A stretch of DNA of 64,000 nt from Frankineae bacterium MT45 (lineage in GTDB: Bacteria; Actinomycetota; Actinomycetes; Mycobacteriales; Jatrophihabitantaceae): NCBI GenBank assembly GCA_900100325.1, contig LT629697.1, forward strand, positions 124,001 through 188,000. The letters run 5' to 3'. Position numbers and translations under genes: made by a program. Shown here piece by piece: positions 37,625 through 48,072 of this stretch. The notes under the pieces were generated by a model. The model was not told the origin of the DNA and searched no databases. It saw only the letters and a list, made by a program, of their open reading frames with translations. The number at the start of each line of letters is the position of its first letter. Position 1 is the first letter of the stretch.

Positions 37625-37661
37625 ACAACCAGTAAACCGTTGCCTGCACAAGGTTATTTTT
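37625..37661 (-). repeat. 37-base element upstream of D promoter (copy 1)
   Basis: Begins ACAACCAGTAAACC on the plus strand. 36 of 37 bases match copy 2 at 39300. It starts exactly 41 bases upstream of the -35 in both cases, next to a T-rich tract. Probably an activator site or upstream element, or a trace of whole-unit duplication. Confidence 0.7.
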
Positions 37662-37704
37662 AGGTACGGCCGGTCCCGCCTGGCCGAGCGGCCCGACACA
37701 GCAA

Positions 37705-37746
37705 CGTGGCCGGCACCTCGGACCTGAGTCCTTGGTGCCGGCCACG
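37705..37746 (-). terminator. Terminator of member E
   Basis: A 13-base perfect stem CGTGGCCGGCACC (37705) with its complement (37734); the loop itself can pair (GGAC with GTCC). It lies 48 bases after the E stop and is nearly the same as the hairpin after F. Confidence 0.78.
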
Positions 37747-37793
37747 GTGGCTAGCTGTCGTATCTATTCACCGGCTCGCGCCGGCGTCGCTGC

Positions 37794-39152
37794 TCAGCTC
37801 TGGGCAGCCAGGTTGAGCGTCAGCGTGTTGGAGTTACCCGGGAAGATCCCGTTCAACAGGCTGGTCAGCGCGCCACAGTCGGCCAGGTTGCCGATCGCGA
37901 ACGTGCTGGAGACGGTTCCACCGGTGAAGGGGCTGAACTGACCCTTGCCGTTGGAGGCGAGGTGAATGCTGACCGGGGTCGCCACGTGGCAGGTGCTGAC
38001 GGTCAGCGGGAGGATGCCGGCGGCCTTGACGGAGACGACTCCGATGTCGGCCTTGAGGTCGGCGGTCAGGTCCGTGGCGCCGGGGGCGAGCTTGCCGCTG
38101 AGGGCACCGACCTGCTTGAAGGACGCGACCATCGAGAGCGGGACGAAGCCGAAGACGGTTCCGCTGATGTTCATGTTCGGCAGGGTGGTGGTACCGGTGA
38201 AGGTGCCGCCCTTGAGGTTGACGTCAGTCGAGACGAGACCCGGACCAACCTTGCCCGAACCCTTGACCGTCGGCAGGCCGATGGTGCCGTTCGCGGTGAA
38301 GTTGATGTGCGTCGTCGTCGAGACCGGAGCCGGCGTCGGGGCCGCGGTCGGGACCGGAGTGGCAACCGGCTTCGGCGTGGCCGTCGGGACCGGGGTAGCA
38401 ACCGGCTTCGGCGTGGCCGTCGGGACCGGAGTGGCAACCGGCTTCGGCGTAGCCGTCGGAGCCGGGGCCGAGGTCGGAGCAGCGGTCGGAGCCGGGGTGG
38501 CGGTGGTGCCGGCGGTCACCGGGATGGAGCCGAGGAGCAGGTTGTCACCGGCGTCGAAGGTGCAGGGGATGTTCTGCTTGGCCGCCGGGAGCACGCTGGT
38601 GCCGGAGGCGTTCTTCGGGTTGAAGACGGCGTTGACGGTGGTGGCCGAGAGCTTGGCCGTGCCGGCCGTGGTCATGGTCGCCGTCGGCGAGACACCGGTC
38701 GCGGTGATGGTGAAGGCCGGGCCGTCACCATTCTTGTCCGTTGTCTGCGGGACACTCGTGACCGGGACGGCGGCGGTGATCGACAGCGTCGAGGGGGAGG
38801 CGTTGGTGAGCGTCGCGCCGGCGGTGATCGAGCCCTCGAGCGTCGTCGCGCCGAGGATCTGCAGCGCGTCCGTGGTGGCGACGTTCAGCAGGATGCTGAT
38901 CGAGAAGTTCTGCAGCTGCACGGTGTCGCCGACCTTGGCGCTGTCCGGAACAGTGGCCTTGACGACCGCGGAGTACTCCTCGGCGCCGGCGACCGGAATC
39001 GTGCAGGTGGTGTTGAGGGTGGCGGTGATCGTCGTGGCCGCCATCGCGGACCCACCACCCATGAGTGCGGTCGCGAGGCCACCGACCAGGCCTACAGCGG
39101 CAACGCCGGACACCGTCTTGATCAACCTTCGCCGCAGCAGCGGACGTTCCAT
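37794..39152 (-). CDS. Secreted Pro/Thr-linker protein, family member E
   Basis: 452 residues, the shortest member because its linker is only about 64 residues (VPTATPKPVATP units). The Tat-like signal [17 protein letters not shown] and the N-terminal domain ([53 protein letters not shown]) are almost the same as in D. The C-terminal ~175 residues have [39 protein letters not shown] and LADCGAL. AAAGGAG precedes the ATG. Promoter region and terminator also resemble those of D and F, so gene and control regions were duplicated together. Function unknown. Confidence 0.85.
   Translation of the reverse strand: MERPLLRRRLIKTVSGVAAVGLVGGLATALMGGGSAMAATTITATLNTTCTIPVAGAEEYSAVVKATVPDSAKVGDTVQLQNFSISILLNVATTDALQILGATTLEGSITAGATLTNASPSTLSITAAVPVTSVPQTTDKNGDGPAFTITATGVSPTATMTTAGTAKLSATTVNAVFNPKNASGTSVLPAAKQNIPCTFDAGDNLLLGSIPVTAGTTATPAPTAAPTSAPAPTATPKPVATPVPTATPKPVATPVPTATPKPVATPVPTAAPTPAPVSTTTHINFTANGTIGLPTVKGSGKVGPGLVSTDVNLKGGTFTGTTTLPNMNISGTVFGFVPLSMVASFKQVGALSGKLAPGATDLTADLKADIGVVSVKAAGILPLTVSTCHVATPVSIHLASNGKGQFSPFTGGTVSSTFAIGNLADCGALTSLLNGIFPGNSNTLTLNLAAQS
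38320..38513 (-). repeat. Pro/Thr linker repeat of member E
   Basis: Three clear copies of a 42-base unit coding VPTATPKPVATP-type blocks, flanked by irregular PAPTA codons. Shortest linker of the family. Confidence 0.88.
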
Positions 39153-39230
39153 GGTTCTCTCCTTTGAATGCTGAGCAGTCGGGATGCTGGGGCTGACCCG
39201 CTGCTCTGCCGCTCCATGCGGCCTAGGGAG

Positions 39231-39259
39231 AAGCTACGGCCATGTGCGGACGCTCACAA
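39231..39259 (-). promoter_or_regulatory. Promoter of member E
   Basis: Minus strand: -35 TTGTGA (39259-39254), 17-base spacer, -10 TAGCTT (39236-39231), start near 39224 followed by a GCCGC-N5-GCGGC hairpin. TGTGAGCGTCCGCACA overlaps the -35 and matches TGTGA-N6-TCACA in 9 of 10 positions. Confidence 0.75.
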
Positions 39260-39299
39260 ATTGAAATGAAGAATTTGCTGATTCTTTTTTTCACCCCCG

Positions 39300-39336
39300 A
39301 CAACCAGTAAACCTTTGCCTGCACAAGGTTATTTTT
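39300..39336 (-). repeat. 37-base element upstream of E promoter (copy 2)
   Basis: One mismatch against copy 1 at 37625, at the same 41-base distance from the -35. The other four family promoters lack it. Confidence 0.7.
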
Positions 39337-39374
39337 GTAGTGCAACTGGTCACACAAACTGGTCACACAACGCA

Positions 39375-39417
39375 GCGTGGCCGACACCGAGGACCTGGGT
39401 CCTGGTGCCGGCCACGC
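39375..39417 (-). terminator. Terminator-like hairpin after member F
   Basis: GCGTGGCCGACACC (39375) pairs with GGTGCCGGCCACGC (39404) with one mismatch, about 60 bases after the F stop. Sequence nearly matches the terminator of E. Confidence 0.7.
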
Positions 39418-39479
39418 CGACCTAGCTGGTGTTGCTGACTTGCTGTGTTACTGCCTTACTGGTGTCTTACGGGGCTCAC

Positions 39480-40889
39480 TTAGTCCTGGGTGACCAGGTT
39501 CAGGGTGAGGGTGTTGGCGTTGCCCGGGAAGATCCCGTTCAGAACGTCGGTCAGCAGGCCACAGTTGGCCAGCTTGCCGATGGCGAAGGTGCTGCTCACG
39601 GTTCCACCGGTGAAGGGGCTGAACTGGCCCTTGCCGTTGGAGGCGAGGTGGATGCTCACCGGCGCCGCCGTGGTGCAGTTGCCCGAGGTCAGCGGCAGGA
39701 TGCCGAGGGCCTTGACGGACTTGACGCCCAGGTTCGCCTTCAGGTCAGCGGTGAGGTCCGTCGCACCCGGTGCGAGCTGGCCGGTCAGCAGACCGATCTG
39801 GTTGAAGGACGAGACGATCGTCAGCGGGATGAAGCCCGCGAGGCTGCCGTTGATGGTGATGTCCGGCAGGGTCGTGGTACCCGTGAAGGTGCCACCCTTG
39901 AGGTTGACGTCCGTCGAGACGAGACCCGGTCCAACCTTGCCCGAACCGCTGATGGTCGGAAGACCGATCGTGCCGTTCGCGGTGAAGTTGATGTGGGTCA
40001 GCGTGCCGCCACCCGGAGTCGGGGTCGGCGTCGGAGCCGGGGTGACGACCGGGGTCGGCGTCGGGTTCGGCGTGACGACCGGGGTCGGCGTCGGCTTCGG
40101 CGTGACGACCGGGGTCGGCGTCGGAGCCGGCGTGACGACCGGGGTCGGCGTCGGAGCCGGCGTGACGACCGGAGTCGGCGTCGGAGCCGGCGTGACGACC
40201 GGGGTCGGCGTCGGAGCCGGGGTGACGACCGGGGTTGGCGTCGCCGCGGCCGAGACCGGGATCGAGCCGAGGACAAGGCTCTGTCCGCTGTCGAAGGTGC
40301 AAGGAATCGTCTGCTTGGCGACCGGGAGGACGCTGGTGCCGGCTGCGTTCTTCGGGTTGAAGACTGCGTTGACCGTGGTGGCCGTCAGGGTGGCGGTACC
40401 GGCCGAGGTCAGCGTGGCTGTCGGCGACGGGCCAGTGGCCGTGATGGTGAAGGCCGGGCCGTCACCGTTCGCGTCCTGGTCCTGCGGAACTGCAGTGGTC
40501 GGGACGGTCGCGGTGATGGAGAGGCTGGACGGCGACGCGTTGGTCAGCGTGGCGCCAGCGGTGATCGAGCCCTGGAGGGTGGTGGCACCCAGGATCTGGA
40601 GGGCGTCCGTGGTGGCGACGTTCAGCAGGATGCTGATCTGGAAGTTCTGCAGAGTGACCGAGTCACCGACCTTGGCGCTGTCGGGAATCGTGGCACTGAT
40701 GTTGGCGGAGTAATCCTCGGCCCCAGCGACCGGGATCGTGCAGGTGGTGTTGATGGTGGCGTTGATGGTGGCAGCTGAAGCAGCCGAACCACCGCCCATG
40801 AGTGCAGCCGTGACGCCGGCTGCGAGCCCGACGACGGTCACCCCCGCCACTGACTTAATGGCTCTTCGACGCATAAGCGTGCGCTCCAT
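39480..40889 (-). CDS. Secreted Pro/Thr-linker protein, family member F
   Basis: 469 residues. Tat-like signal ([17 protein letters not shown]), ASA cleavage region, N-terminal domain with [36 protein letters not shown] and [17 protein letters not shown], then a ~79-residue linker of [10 protein letters not shown] units and a C-terminal domain of ~177 residues with [39 protein letters not shown] and LANCGLL. AAGGAG lies seven bases before the ATG. Its N-terminal domain is nearest to A while its C-terminal domain is nearest to B, which suggests domain shuffling or gene conversion. First of the array after hspR. Function unknown. Confidence 0.85.
   Translation of the reverse strand: MERTLMRRRAIKSVAGVTVVGLAAGVTAALMGGGSAASAATINATINTTCTIPVAGAEDYSANISATIPDSAKVGDSVTLQNFQISILLNVATTDALQILGATTLQGSITAGATLTNASPSSLSITATVPTTAVPQDQDANGDGPAFTITATGPSPTATLTSAGTATLTATTVNAVFNPKNAAGTSVLPVAKQTIPCTFDSGQSLVLGSIPVSAAATPTPVVTPAPTPTPVVTPAPTPTPVVTPAPTPTPVVTPAPTPTPVVTPKPTPTPVVTPNPTPTPVVTPAPTPTPTPGGGTLTHINFTANGTIGLPTISGSGKVGPGLVSTDVNLKGGTFTGTTTLPDITINGSLAGFIPLTIVSSFNQIGLLTGQLAPGATDLTADLKANLGVKSVKALGILPLTSGNCTTAAPVSIHLASNGKGQFSPFTGGTVSSTFAIGKLANCGLLTDVLNGIFPGNANTLTLNLVTQD
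40012..40250 (-). repeat. 30-base tandem repeat, linker of member F
   Basis: About seven copies of a 30-base unit (plus strand GTGACGACCGGGGTCGGCGT plus ten bases) coding [10 protein letters not shown], with Lys or Asn replacing Ala in two copies. The unit length differs from the 24 bases in B and D. Confidence 0.93.
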
Positions 40890-40969
40890 TTACTACTCCT
40901 TCGGTGATGCTAAGCACTAAATCGGACAAAACCGATCTAACGCTTCACCGCCCCGTGCGGCTACGACAG

Positions 40970-40998
40970 AAGCTACTGCCGAGTAAGCCAGCTCACAA
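40970..40998 (-). promoter_or_regulatory. Promoter of member F
   Basis: Minus strand: -35 TTGTGA (40998-40993), 17-base spacer, -10 TAGCTT (40975-40970), start near 40963. The transcript opens with a CCGC..GCGG hairpin (40961-40948). TGTGA-N6-TTACT lies over the -35. Confidence 0.75.
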
Positions 40999-41069
40999 GT
41001 GGTAAGAGAGCTTTTCCTCTACTAATTTTTACCTGGCGTCACACGCCGTTAACACGGACAGACTAAAAG

Positions 41070-41447
41070 TCATCTCCGTATGGGTTTCCACACCATCAGA
41101 GCGGTGGATGGAGCGCGCCGCGCATCTAGTTCCGCGTACACATGGCGCAGCTCGTCGGCCAGCTCGGCAACCCTCCGTTGCAGGGCGTCGACGTGCGATT
41201 CGAGGTCAATAATCCTTTTTATACCGGCCAGATTGACGCCCTCGTCCTGTGACAGGCGCTGCACCTCGCGCAGCAGGGCCACGTCTCGCGCGGAGTACCG
41301 ACGCCCGCCGCCGCCGGTTCGGCCCGGCGTGACCAGGCCGAGGCGGTCGTACTGGCGAAGCGTCTGGGCGTGCATTCCCGCCAATTCGGCGGCCACCGAA
41401 ATTACGAAAACCGGAGCATCTTCCGGTACCGGCATAGAATGCGACAT
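41070..41447 (-). CDS. hspR: HspR, MerR-family heat-shock repressor
   Basis: 125-residue MerR-type regulator that, with DnaK as co-repressor, binds HAIR elements and holds down the dnaK operon and clpB in actinobacteria. VFVISVAAELAGMHAQTLRQYDRLGLVTPGRTGGGGRRYS is spread over the helix-turn-helix and wing, with QTLRQYDR and RRYS as signature parts. A coiled-coil (LESHVDALQRRVAELADELRHVYAEL) follows. GGAG lies nine bases before the ATG, inside the end of dnaJ, so it is the last gene of dnaK-grpE-dnaJ-hspR and translationally close-coupled. Confidence 0.96.
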   Translation of the reverse strand: MSHSMPVPEDAPVFVISVAAELAGMHAQTLRQYDRLGLVTPGRTGGGGRRYSARDVALLREVQRLSQDEGVNLAGIKRIIDLESHVDALQRRVAELADELRHVYAELDARRAPSTALMVWKPIRR

Positions 41448-41449
41448 TT

Positions 41450-42685
41450 CTAATTCTCCGTTCCGGTAAATCCGTCGGAGGAATGTGCGCCGGAGGTCGC
41501 GACGCGCTGGGCCAGGGCGGCCGTCACCAGCGGCCGCGGATCCGCGGTAGCCAGTTCGGCGTAGGCCGTCAGGGCAGCCCGTTCGGCGTCGGTCAGCGAT
41601 GTCGGGACGGCGACCTCGACCGTCACCAGCAGGTCACCGGCGCCCGATTTGGTGGCCACGCCCCGCCCCCGGACTCGGAGCGTCCGCCCGGAGGCGGTCC
41701 CCGGCGCCAGCTTCAGCGCCACCGTCGAGTCCAGCGTCGGGACCCGCAGGGTTGCCCCCAGCGTCGCCTCCGCGAAGGAGACGGGGACGGTGAGGGTCAG
41801 GTCGTCGCCTTTACGCCCGAAGAGCGGGTGCGGATTGACGTTGACCGTGACGAAGAGATCGCCGGCCGGCCCACCCTTGGCCCCCGGCATTCCCTTACCG
41901 GCGACCCGGAGCTTGGCGCCGTCCCGGATTCCGGCCGGCACCCGGACGGTGATGGTCCGTGTCTGATTGGTGGCGCCGGTGCCCCGGCAGTCCGGGCAGG
42001 GCGAATCGATGACACGCCCGGTGCCCTGACAGTCGCGGCACGGTTCGCTGAAACCGAAGGCGCCCTGATTGCGATTCACATACCCCGAACCACCGCACTG
42101 CGGGCACTGGCTGGGTGACGTACCGGGCTTGGCCCCGCTTCCGTGACAGGTCTGGCAGGCGCCGGGACCGCTCAGCTGCAGCGGAAGGGTGGCCCCGCGC
42201 ACCGCCTCCTCGAAGCCGAGTGAGAGTTGCGCGTTCACGTCCTGCCCCCGGGTCGGAGCCGCCGGACGCTGCTGCCGTCCGGCCCCAGCGCCGCCGCCGG
42301 CACCGCCGGCACCGCCGAAGAGACCGCCGAAGAGGTCACTCAGGTTCCCCGCTCCCCCGGCGCCGTTGCCGAAGAGGTCGGAGACATCGAAGGTGCCGGA
42401 GCCGGCCGACTGGCCGGCCCCGGGGAAGCCTCCGCGGTACGCACCGCCGGCAAAGAGTTCGCGCTGCTCGTCGTACTCGCGCCGCTTGGCATCGTCGGAG
42501 AGGACGTCGTAGGCCTCGGAGACCTCTTTGAAGCGGGCCTCGGCCTTGGCGTTGTCCGGGTTCTTGTCCGGGTGCAGCTCGCGGGCGAGCTTGCGGTACG
42601 CCTTCTTGATGTCGGCCGTGGGTGTCTTCTTGTCGACGCCCAGCGCCTTGTAGTAGTCCTTCTCGAGCCAATCCTTGGTACTCAC
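41450..42685 (-). CDS. dnaJ: DnaJ co-chaperone
   Basis: 411-residue type I Hsp40 that delivers clients to DnaK and triggers its ATPase. The J domain (residues ~10-75) has the essential HPD in [12 protein letters not shown] Gly/Phe-rich region follows. Four zinc-binding repeats are present: [32 protein letters not shown]. The C-terminal peptide-binding domains run to the end. The [12 protein letters not shown] start is typical of the actinobacterial DnaJ1 encoded with hspR. 69 bases separate it from grpE. Confidence 0.97.
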   Translation of the reverse strand: MSTKDWLEKDYYKALGVDKKTPTADIKKAYRKLARELHPDKNPDNAKAEARFKEVSEAYDVLSDDAKRREYDEQRELFAGGAYRGGFPGAGQSAGSGTFDVSDLFGNGAGGAGNLSDLFGGLFGGAGGAGGGAGAGRQQRPAAPTRGQDVNAQLSLGFEEAVRGATLPLQLSGPGACQTCHGSGAKPGTSPSQCPQCGGSGYVNRNQGAFGFSEPCRDCQGTGRVIDSPCPDCRGTGATNQTRTITVRVPAGIRDGAKLRVAGKGMPGAKGGPAGDLFVTVNVNPHPLFGRKGDDLTLTVPVSFAEATLGATLRVPTLDSTVALKLAPGTASGRTLRVRGRGVATKSGAGDLLVTVEVAVPTSLTDAERAALTAYAELATADPRPLVTAALAQRVATSGAHSSDGFTGTEN

Positions 42686-42754
42686 CAGACGTCACCTCCT
42701 CGAATGCTCAACTGGCACTTCTGCCTTACTTTTACCGGGTTTCGCCGGGTGTGG

Positions 42755-43452
42755 CTATTCGGCCGACTCGGGCTCAACTCCACCCGACGCGGCGGCATCG
42801 ACATCCGCTGGGCCGTCGGCCTCGGCGTCGGGCTGGAGCGCCGGCTCCACCGGGTCGCTCACCCCCACCATGGCCGGACGCAGCAGCCGCTCGCCCTGCC
42901 GGTAGCCCCGGCGCATCACGGTCGTGCAGGTCGGCACCTGGACGTCCTCGCTCTCCGAATGCATGACCGCCTCGTGCAGCTCCGGGCTGAACGGGTCACC
43001 CACCTCGCCGAAGGAGGCCAGGCCGAAGTTGGCCAGTGCGGCGTCGAGCTGGTCGGCCACCGTCTTGAAGGCGCCGTCCAGGTCGCCGTGCTGGCGGGCC
43101 CGGTCGATGTCATCGAGGACGGGAAGCAGCGCGGCCACGACCTTGCCGGCCGCCTGCTCACCGATGATGACGCGGTCTCGGTCGACCCGCTTGCGGTAGT
43201 TCGCGAACTCGGCCTGCAGTCGCTGCAGGTCGGCCGTCCGCTCCGCCAGCTGGCTCTCGACCTCGGAGACCTCGTCTGCGACCAGTGCCTCCTCAGCCGC
43301 GAGCAGTGGATCCTCGACGGAGCGAGGGGCCTCGCCGTTGGGGTCGATGCGCCGCTTGTCGCGGATCACCACCGGCTCCTGCTCCTGCTCGGAGTGGCCC
43401 GACCCGGCGCGGGCTGACTCAGCCCGCGCCGACGAGCCGGAGAACGGCTCGG

Positions 43453-43456
<4 letters not shown>
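42755..43456 (-). CDS. grpE: GrpE nucleotide-exchange factor
   Basis: 233-residue DnaK nucleotide-exchange factor. A charged disordered N-terminus is followed by a long coiled-coil ([26 protein letters not shown]) and a C-terminal beta domain with [14 protein letters not shown] and a [17 protein letters not shown] signature. The acidic tail (~30 residues after the signature) is longer than in many relatives. The GTG start overlaps the dnaK stop as GTGA. Confidence 0.95.
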
Positions 43457-45300
<1,844 letters not shown>

Positions 45301-45404
45301 GGTGTAGCTCCTTCTATATCTGGTTCGTCTACTACTGCGTGGATGGAAAGTGCATGGGAGTGGATGGAAAGTTGTCTCAGGGAGATAACGTCGGGCGCCA
45401 GCTC

Positions 45405-45459
45405 ATCGTGCCGCCCCGAGTTGGCCCATGTCAAAAGAACTGAGCGGAGTCGACTCATG
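45405..45459 (-). promoter_or_regulatory. Candidate dnaK promoter with HAIR-like operator
   Basis: Minus strand: TTGACA (45434-45429), 18-base spacer, CACGAT (45410-45405), with ACTGAGC-N7-ACTCATG (45439-45459) just upstream. The latter matches the HAIR repeat in the inner parts of both arms (about 10 of 14 positions). The predicted leader is about 100 bases. The arrangement fits HspR control of dnaK, although the site is weaker than at clpB. Confidence 0.55.
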
Positions 45460-45566
45460 TTCCGCGGCGCGCTGTGACGCCCACCACACGGGTTGCCCGC
45501 GGCGTGGCCGGAGCGAGCCACTCGGCAGCGGTGAGACGGCAGTCGGGGCGGTGGGAGAATCGAGGG

Positions 45567-46088
45567 GTGACGAGGACCCGAGCGCGCCGAACCTGGCGGC
45601 GCCCGGTCGCAGGAGTCGCGGCAGGAGTCGTCGCGCTCCTCCTGGTCGCAGCGATGGCCGGCTGTAGCAGCGACAAGCCGAAGGCCGACCCGCTCGTCGT
45701 GGCCACGCCACCGGCCACGGTCCTGATCGCCACGACGACGATCCCCGGGCTGGGCAGCGTGCTCAGCAGCGGTGGCCGCCCGCTCTACGTCTTCTCACCC
45801 GACCACCACGCGGTGGTGACCTGCACCGGCGCCTGCAGCGGCACCTGGCCGCCACTCCGCACCGCCGGGCAGGCGAGGGCGGGCGCCGGCGTCAAGGCCG
45901 GCGACCTCGGCACGGTCACGTCCGAGGGCTTCGACGTGGTGACGTTTCAGGGCTGGCCGCTGTACCGGTACGCCGGCGACACCGATTCGACGCAGGCCCG
46001 CGGGCAGGCACTCTTCCTGAACGGCGGCCCCTGGTACACCATCCGGGCCGACGGCGAGATCGTCACCACCGGATCGGACCGCTCATGA
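45567..46088 (+). CDS. Lipoprotein with secreted repeats of the PF03640 type
   Basis: 173 residues from the GTG at 45567, chosen because GGGAGA lies about nine bases upstream and the signal peptide then has a normal Arg-rich start (TRTRARRTWRRPVAGV). The lipobox is AAMAGC. Two units of the 'secreted repeat of unknown function' follow: GRPLYVFSPDHHAVVTCTGACSG with TWPPL, and GFDVVTFQGWPLYRYAGD with GPWYTI. Such proteins are surface lipoproteins, sometimes near redox proteins. The stop overlaps the hemerythrin gene as ATGA. Divergent from dnaK. Confidence 0.87.
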   Translation: MTRTRARRTWRRPVAGVAAGVVALLLVAAMAGCSSDKPKADPLVVATPPATVLIATTTIPGLGSVLSSGGRPLYVFSPDHHAVVTCTGACSGTWPPLRTAGQARAGAGVKAGDLGTVTSEGFDVVTFQGWPLYRYAGDTDSTQARGQALFLNGGPWYTIRADGEIVTTGSDRS

Positions 46089-46810
46089 GCGGCTCCCCCC
46101 GCGTCTCCCGGCGCGGGATCCTCACCGCCGCCGTCGGAGCCGGAGCCGGCGCAGTGATCGGCGCCGGCGTCGGAGCCACGGCGGCGCAGAGCGACCCGGC
46201 ACCCCTGCCGGCGGTGAGCGCCAACGAGGAACTCATGTACGACCACGGCATCCTCAAGCGGGTGCTGCTCTGCTATCGGGAGGCCAGCCGCCGGCTCGCC
46301 TCGGTCCAGCCGGCGGGTGCCGCGTCCGGAGTGGCCAAGGCGGTCTCGGACGGCGCCGAACTGATTCGCGACTTCATCGAGAGCTACCACGAGGGGCTGG
46401 AGGAGGCTTACGTCTTCCCGCGCCTCATCGCCGCCGGACGGTCGGTGGACGTGGTGGCAACCCTGACGACCCAGCACGACCGCGGCCGGCACCTCACCGC
46501 GACTATCCTCGACGTCACCGCCGATCGACTCGGCACGCCCGCCGCGCAGTCCGCGCTGCGGGAATCGCTGGACGCGTTCGTCAGGATGTACGAACCACAC
46601 GAAGCCTGGGAGGACACCGTGATCTTCCCGGCCTTCCGTGAGATCACCCCGGACGCCACTTGGCGCCTGCTCGCCGAGCGATTCGCCTCCGAGCAGGACC
46701 GCCTCTTCGGCGCCAACACCCTGGCCCAGCTGGTGGAGCGCGTCTCGGCGATCGAAACCTCACTCGGCATCCACGACCTCGCCTCCTTCACGCCTACCGG
46801 GACGCTCTGA
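46085..46810 (+). CDS. Tat-exported hemerythrin-domain protein
   Basis: 241 residues. A twin-arginine signal (SRRGILTAAVGAGAGAVIGAG) is followed by a hemerythrin/HHE four-helix domain with the metal-ligand pattern MYDHGIL, YHEGLEEAYVFP (HxxxE), TTQHDRGRHL and YEPHEAWEDTVIFP (HxxxE/D). It would bind a di-iron centre outside the membrane and sense or scavenge oxygen, NO or peroxide, or act in iron handling. Coupled by overlaps to the lipoprotein before it and the CtaG-like protein after it, so a shared envelope redox role is likely (inference). Confidence 0.9.
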   Translation: MSGSPRVSRRGILTAAVGAGAGAVIGAGVGATAAQSDPAPLPAVSANEELMYDHGILKRVLLCYREASRRLASVQPAGAASGVAKAVSDGAELIRDFIESYHEGLEEAYVFPRLIAAGRSVDVVATLTTQHDRGRHLTATILDVTADRLGTPAAQSALRESLDAFVRMYEPHEAWEDTVIFPAFREITPDATWRLLAERFASEQDRLFGANTLAQLVERVSAIETSLGIHDLASFTPTGTL

Positions 46811-47994
46811 TGAGCACCCCGCCGAGCGTCGAGCGTGACCAGGCCGGTGGCGACCGCAGTCGCCTGCCCGACCGAGCCCTCCTCGCCTGGATCGTGGCCA
46901 TCGGGATCCTGGTCGCCCTGGTCGTCTATGTACTCCGCCACGTCACCGGCGAAGGCACATCGAACGGCCACGGATCGATGAGCAACACCCTCTTCCGGGG
47001 TAGCGCTGCCGCCACTTCACGAACACTGCTCGGTGGCCGGCTGGTGACCAGTTGGCAGCTCAACAGCGTCGCCGTGGCCGCAGTGGTCCTCATCGCTGCC
47101 GCCTACCTCACCACCGTGGTGCGGCACCGCCGCCGACACCCCGACAACCGCTGGCCAGTGCGCAGCATCATCGCCTTCCTGACCGGCCTCGGGGTGATTG
47201 TCTTCGCAACCTGCGGCAGCATCGCCGTCTACGACTCGGCCCTCTTCACCGCGCACATGCTCGGTCACCTCGCCCTGGTGATGCTCGCGCCGGCGCTGCT
47301 GGTGCTGGGTCACCCGATCCGGCTGGCCAGCGAAGCGGCGGATGAGCCGCTCGCCGGGCGAATTCGCAGCGTCGCCGGTGGCCCGACCGTCTCGCTGCTC
47401 ACCTCGCCACCAGTGGCGCTGGCCAGCTACACCGCCGTCATCGTCGGTTCACACCTCACCGGGGTGATGAACGTGATCATGACGCACACCTGGGCCGGTG
47501 AGGTCGAGCATCTGGTCTACCTGGCGATCGGCTGCCAGTTCTTCGCGCTGATCCTCGGCGACGAGCCGCTGCGCTGGCAGCTCTCGACCCCGATCCGCTG
47601 GCTGCTGCTGGCCGTCTCGATGGCCGTCGACACCTTCACCGGCGTCGTGCTGATGATGAGCACGGAGCCGGTGACGATGCACGCACCGGCCGGCGTCGAC
47701 GCGCTCAGCGACACCAAGACCGGCGGCGCCATCATGTGGTTCGGCGGCGACGCGATCATGGCCGCGATCATGGTTGCCCTGGCCATCAGCTGGCTCGGTC
47801 AGAGTGGACGGTCGGGGCGCGATCGGTCGAGCTGGCTCGAGCAGGCCCGAGCCCAGACGCTGGCCGAGCGGGCCTCCCTCTCCTCCTCGCCGGAGCGGGA
47901 CACGGCGACGTCCCAGACGGCCGACATCGACGACAGCGACGCCGATCGCGACGCGTACAACAAGTGGCTGGCCGACATCGCCAAGCGCCGCTAA
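46810..47994 (+). CDS. CtaG-like (caa3_CtaG family) membrane protein
   Basis: 394 residues. ATG at 46810 shares one base with the hemerythrin stop; the frame is open further upstream inside that gene. After one N-terminal span come at least seven membrane segments with family hallmarks: YDSALFTAHMLGHLALVMLAPALLVLGHP, THTWAGEVEHLVYLAIGCQFFALILGDEPLRW and MWFGGDAIMAAIMVALAISW. Conserved His residues (HMLGH, EHL) could bind copper or heme. CtaG-type proteins help insert copper into cytochrome oxidase, though many actinobacterial members have untested functions. A cytoplasmic acidic tail closes it. Confidence 0.87.
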   Translation: MSTPPSVERDQAGGDRSRLPDRALLAWIVAIGILVALVVYVLRHVTGEGTSNGHGSMSNTLFRGSAAATSRTLLGGRLVTSWQLNSVAVAAVVLIAAAYLTTVVRHRRRHPDNRWPVRSIIAFLTGLGVIVFATCGSIAVYDSALFTAHMLGHLALVMLAPALLVLGHPIRLASEAADEPLAGRIRSVAGGPTVSLLTSPPVALASYTAVIVGSHLTGVMNVIMTHTWAGEVEHLVYLAIGCQFFALILGDEPLRWQLSTPIRWLLLAVSMAVDTFTGVVLMMSTEPVTMHAPAGVDALSDTKTGGAIMWFGGDAIMAAIMVALAISWLGQSGRSGRDRSSWLEQARAQTLAERASLSSSPERDTATSQTADIDDSDADRDAYNKWLADIAKRR

Positions 47995-48072
47995 CCCATC
48001 TGGAGGACGCCCGACCAGCCTCCGGGTCATCCCTGATTCCGCTCCGGCGGCCGGGCCGCTACCGTCAACCGC

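Larger units (their letters stand above)
37476..37793. other. Regulatory region between members D and E
   Basis: 318 bases without a gene: ribosome site and 5'-end hairpin of D (37533-37547), D promoter, a T-rich stretch, a 37-base element shared with the region upstream of E, and the terminator of E. Confidence 0.7.
39153..39479. other. Regulatory region between members E and F
   Basis: 327 bases without a gene: ribosome site and 5'-end hairpin of E (39208-39222), E promoter, T-rich tract, second copy of the 37-base element, a short ACTGGTCACACAA direct repeat at about 39345-39370, and the terminator of F. Confidence 0.7.
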
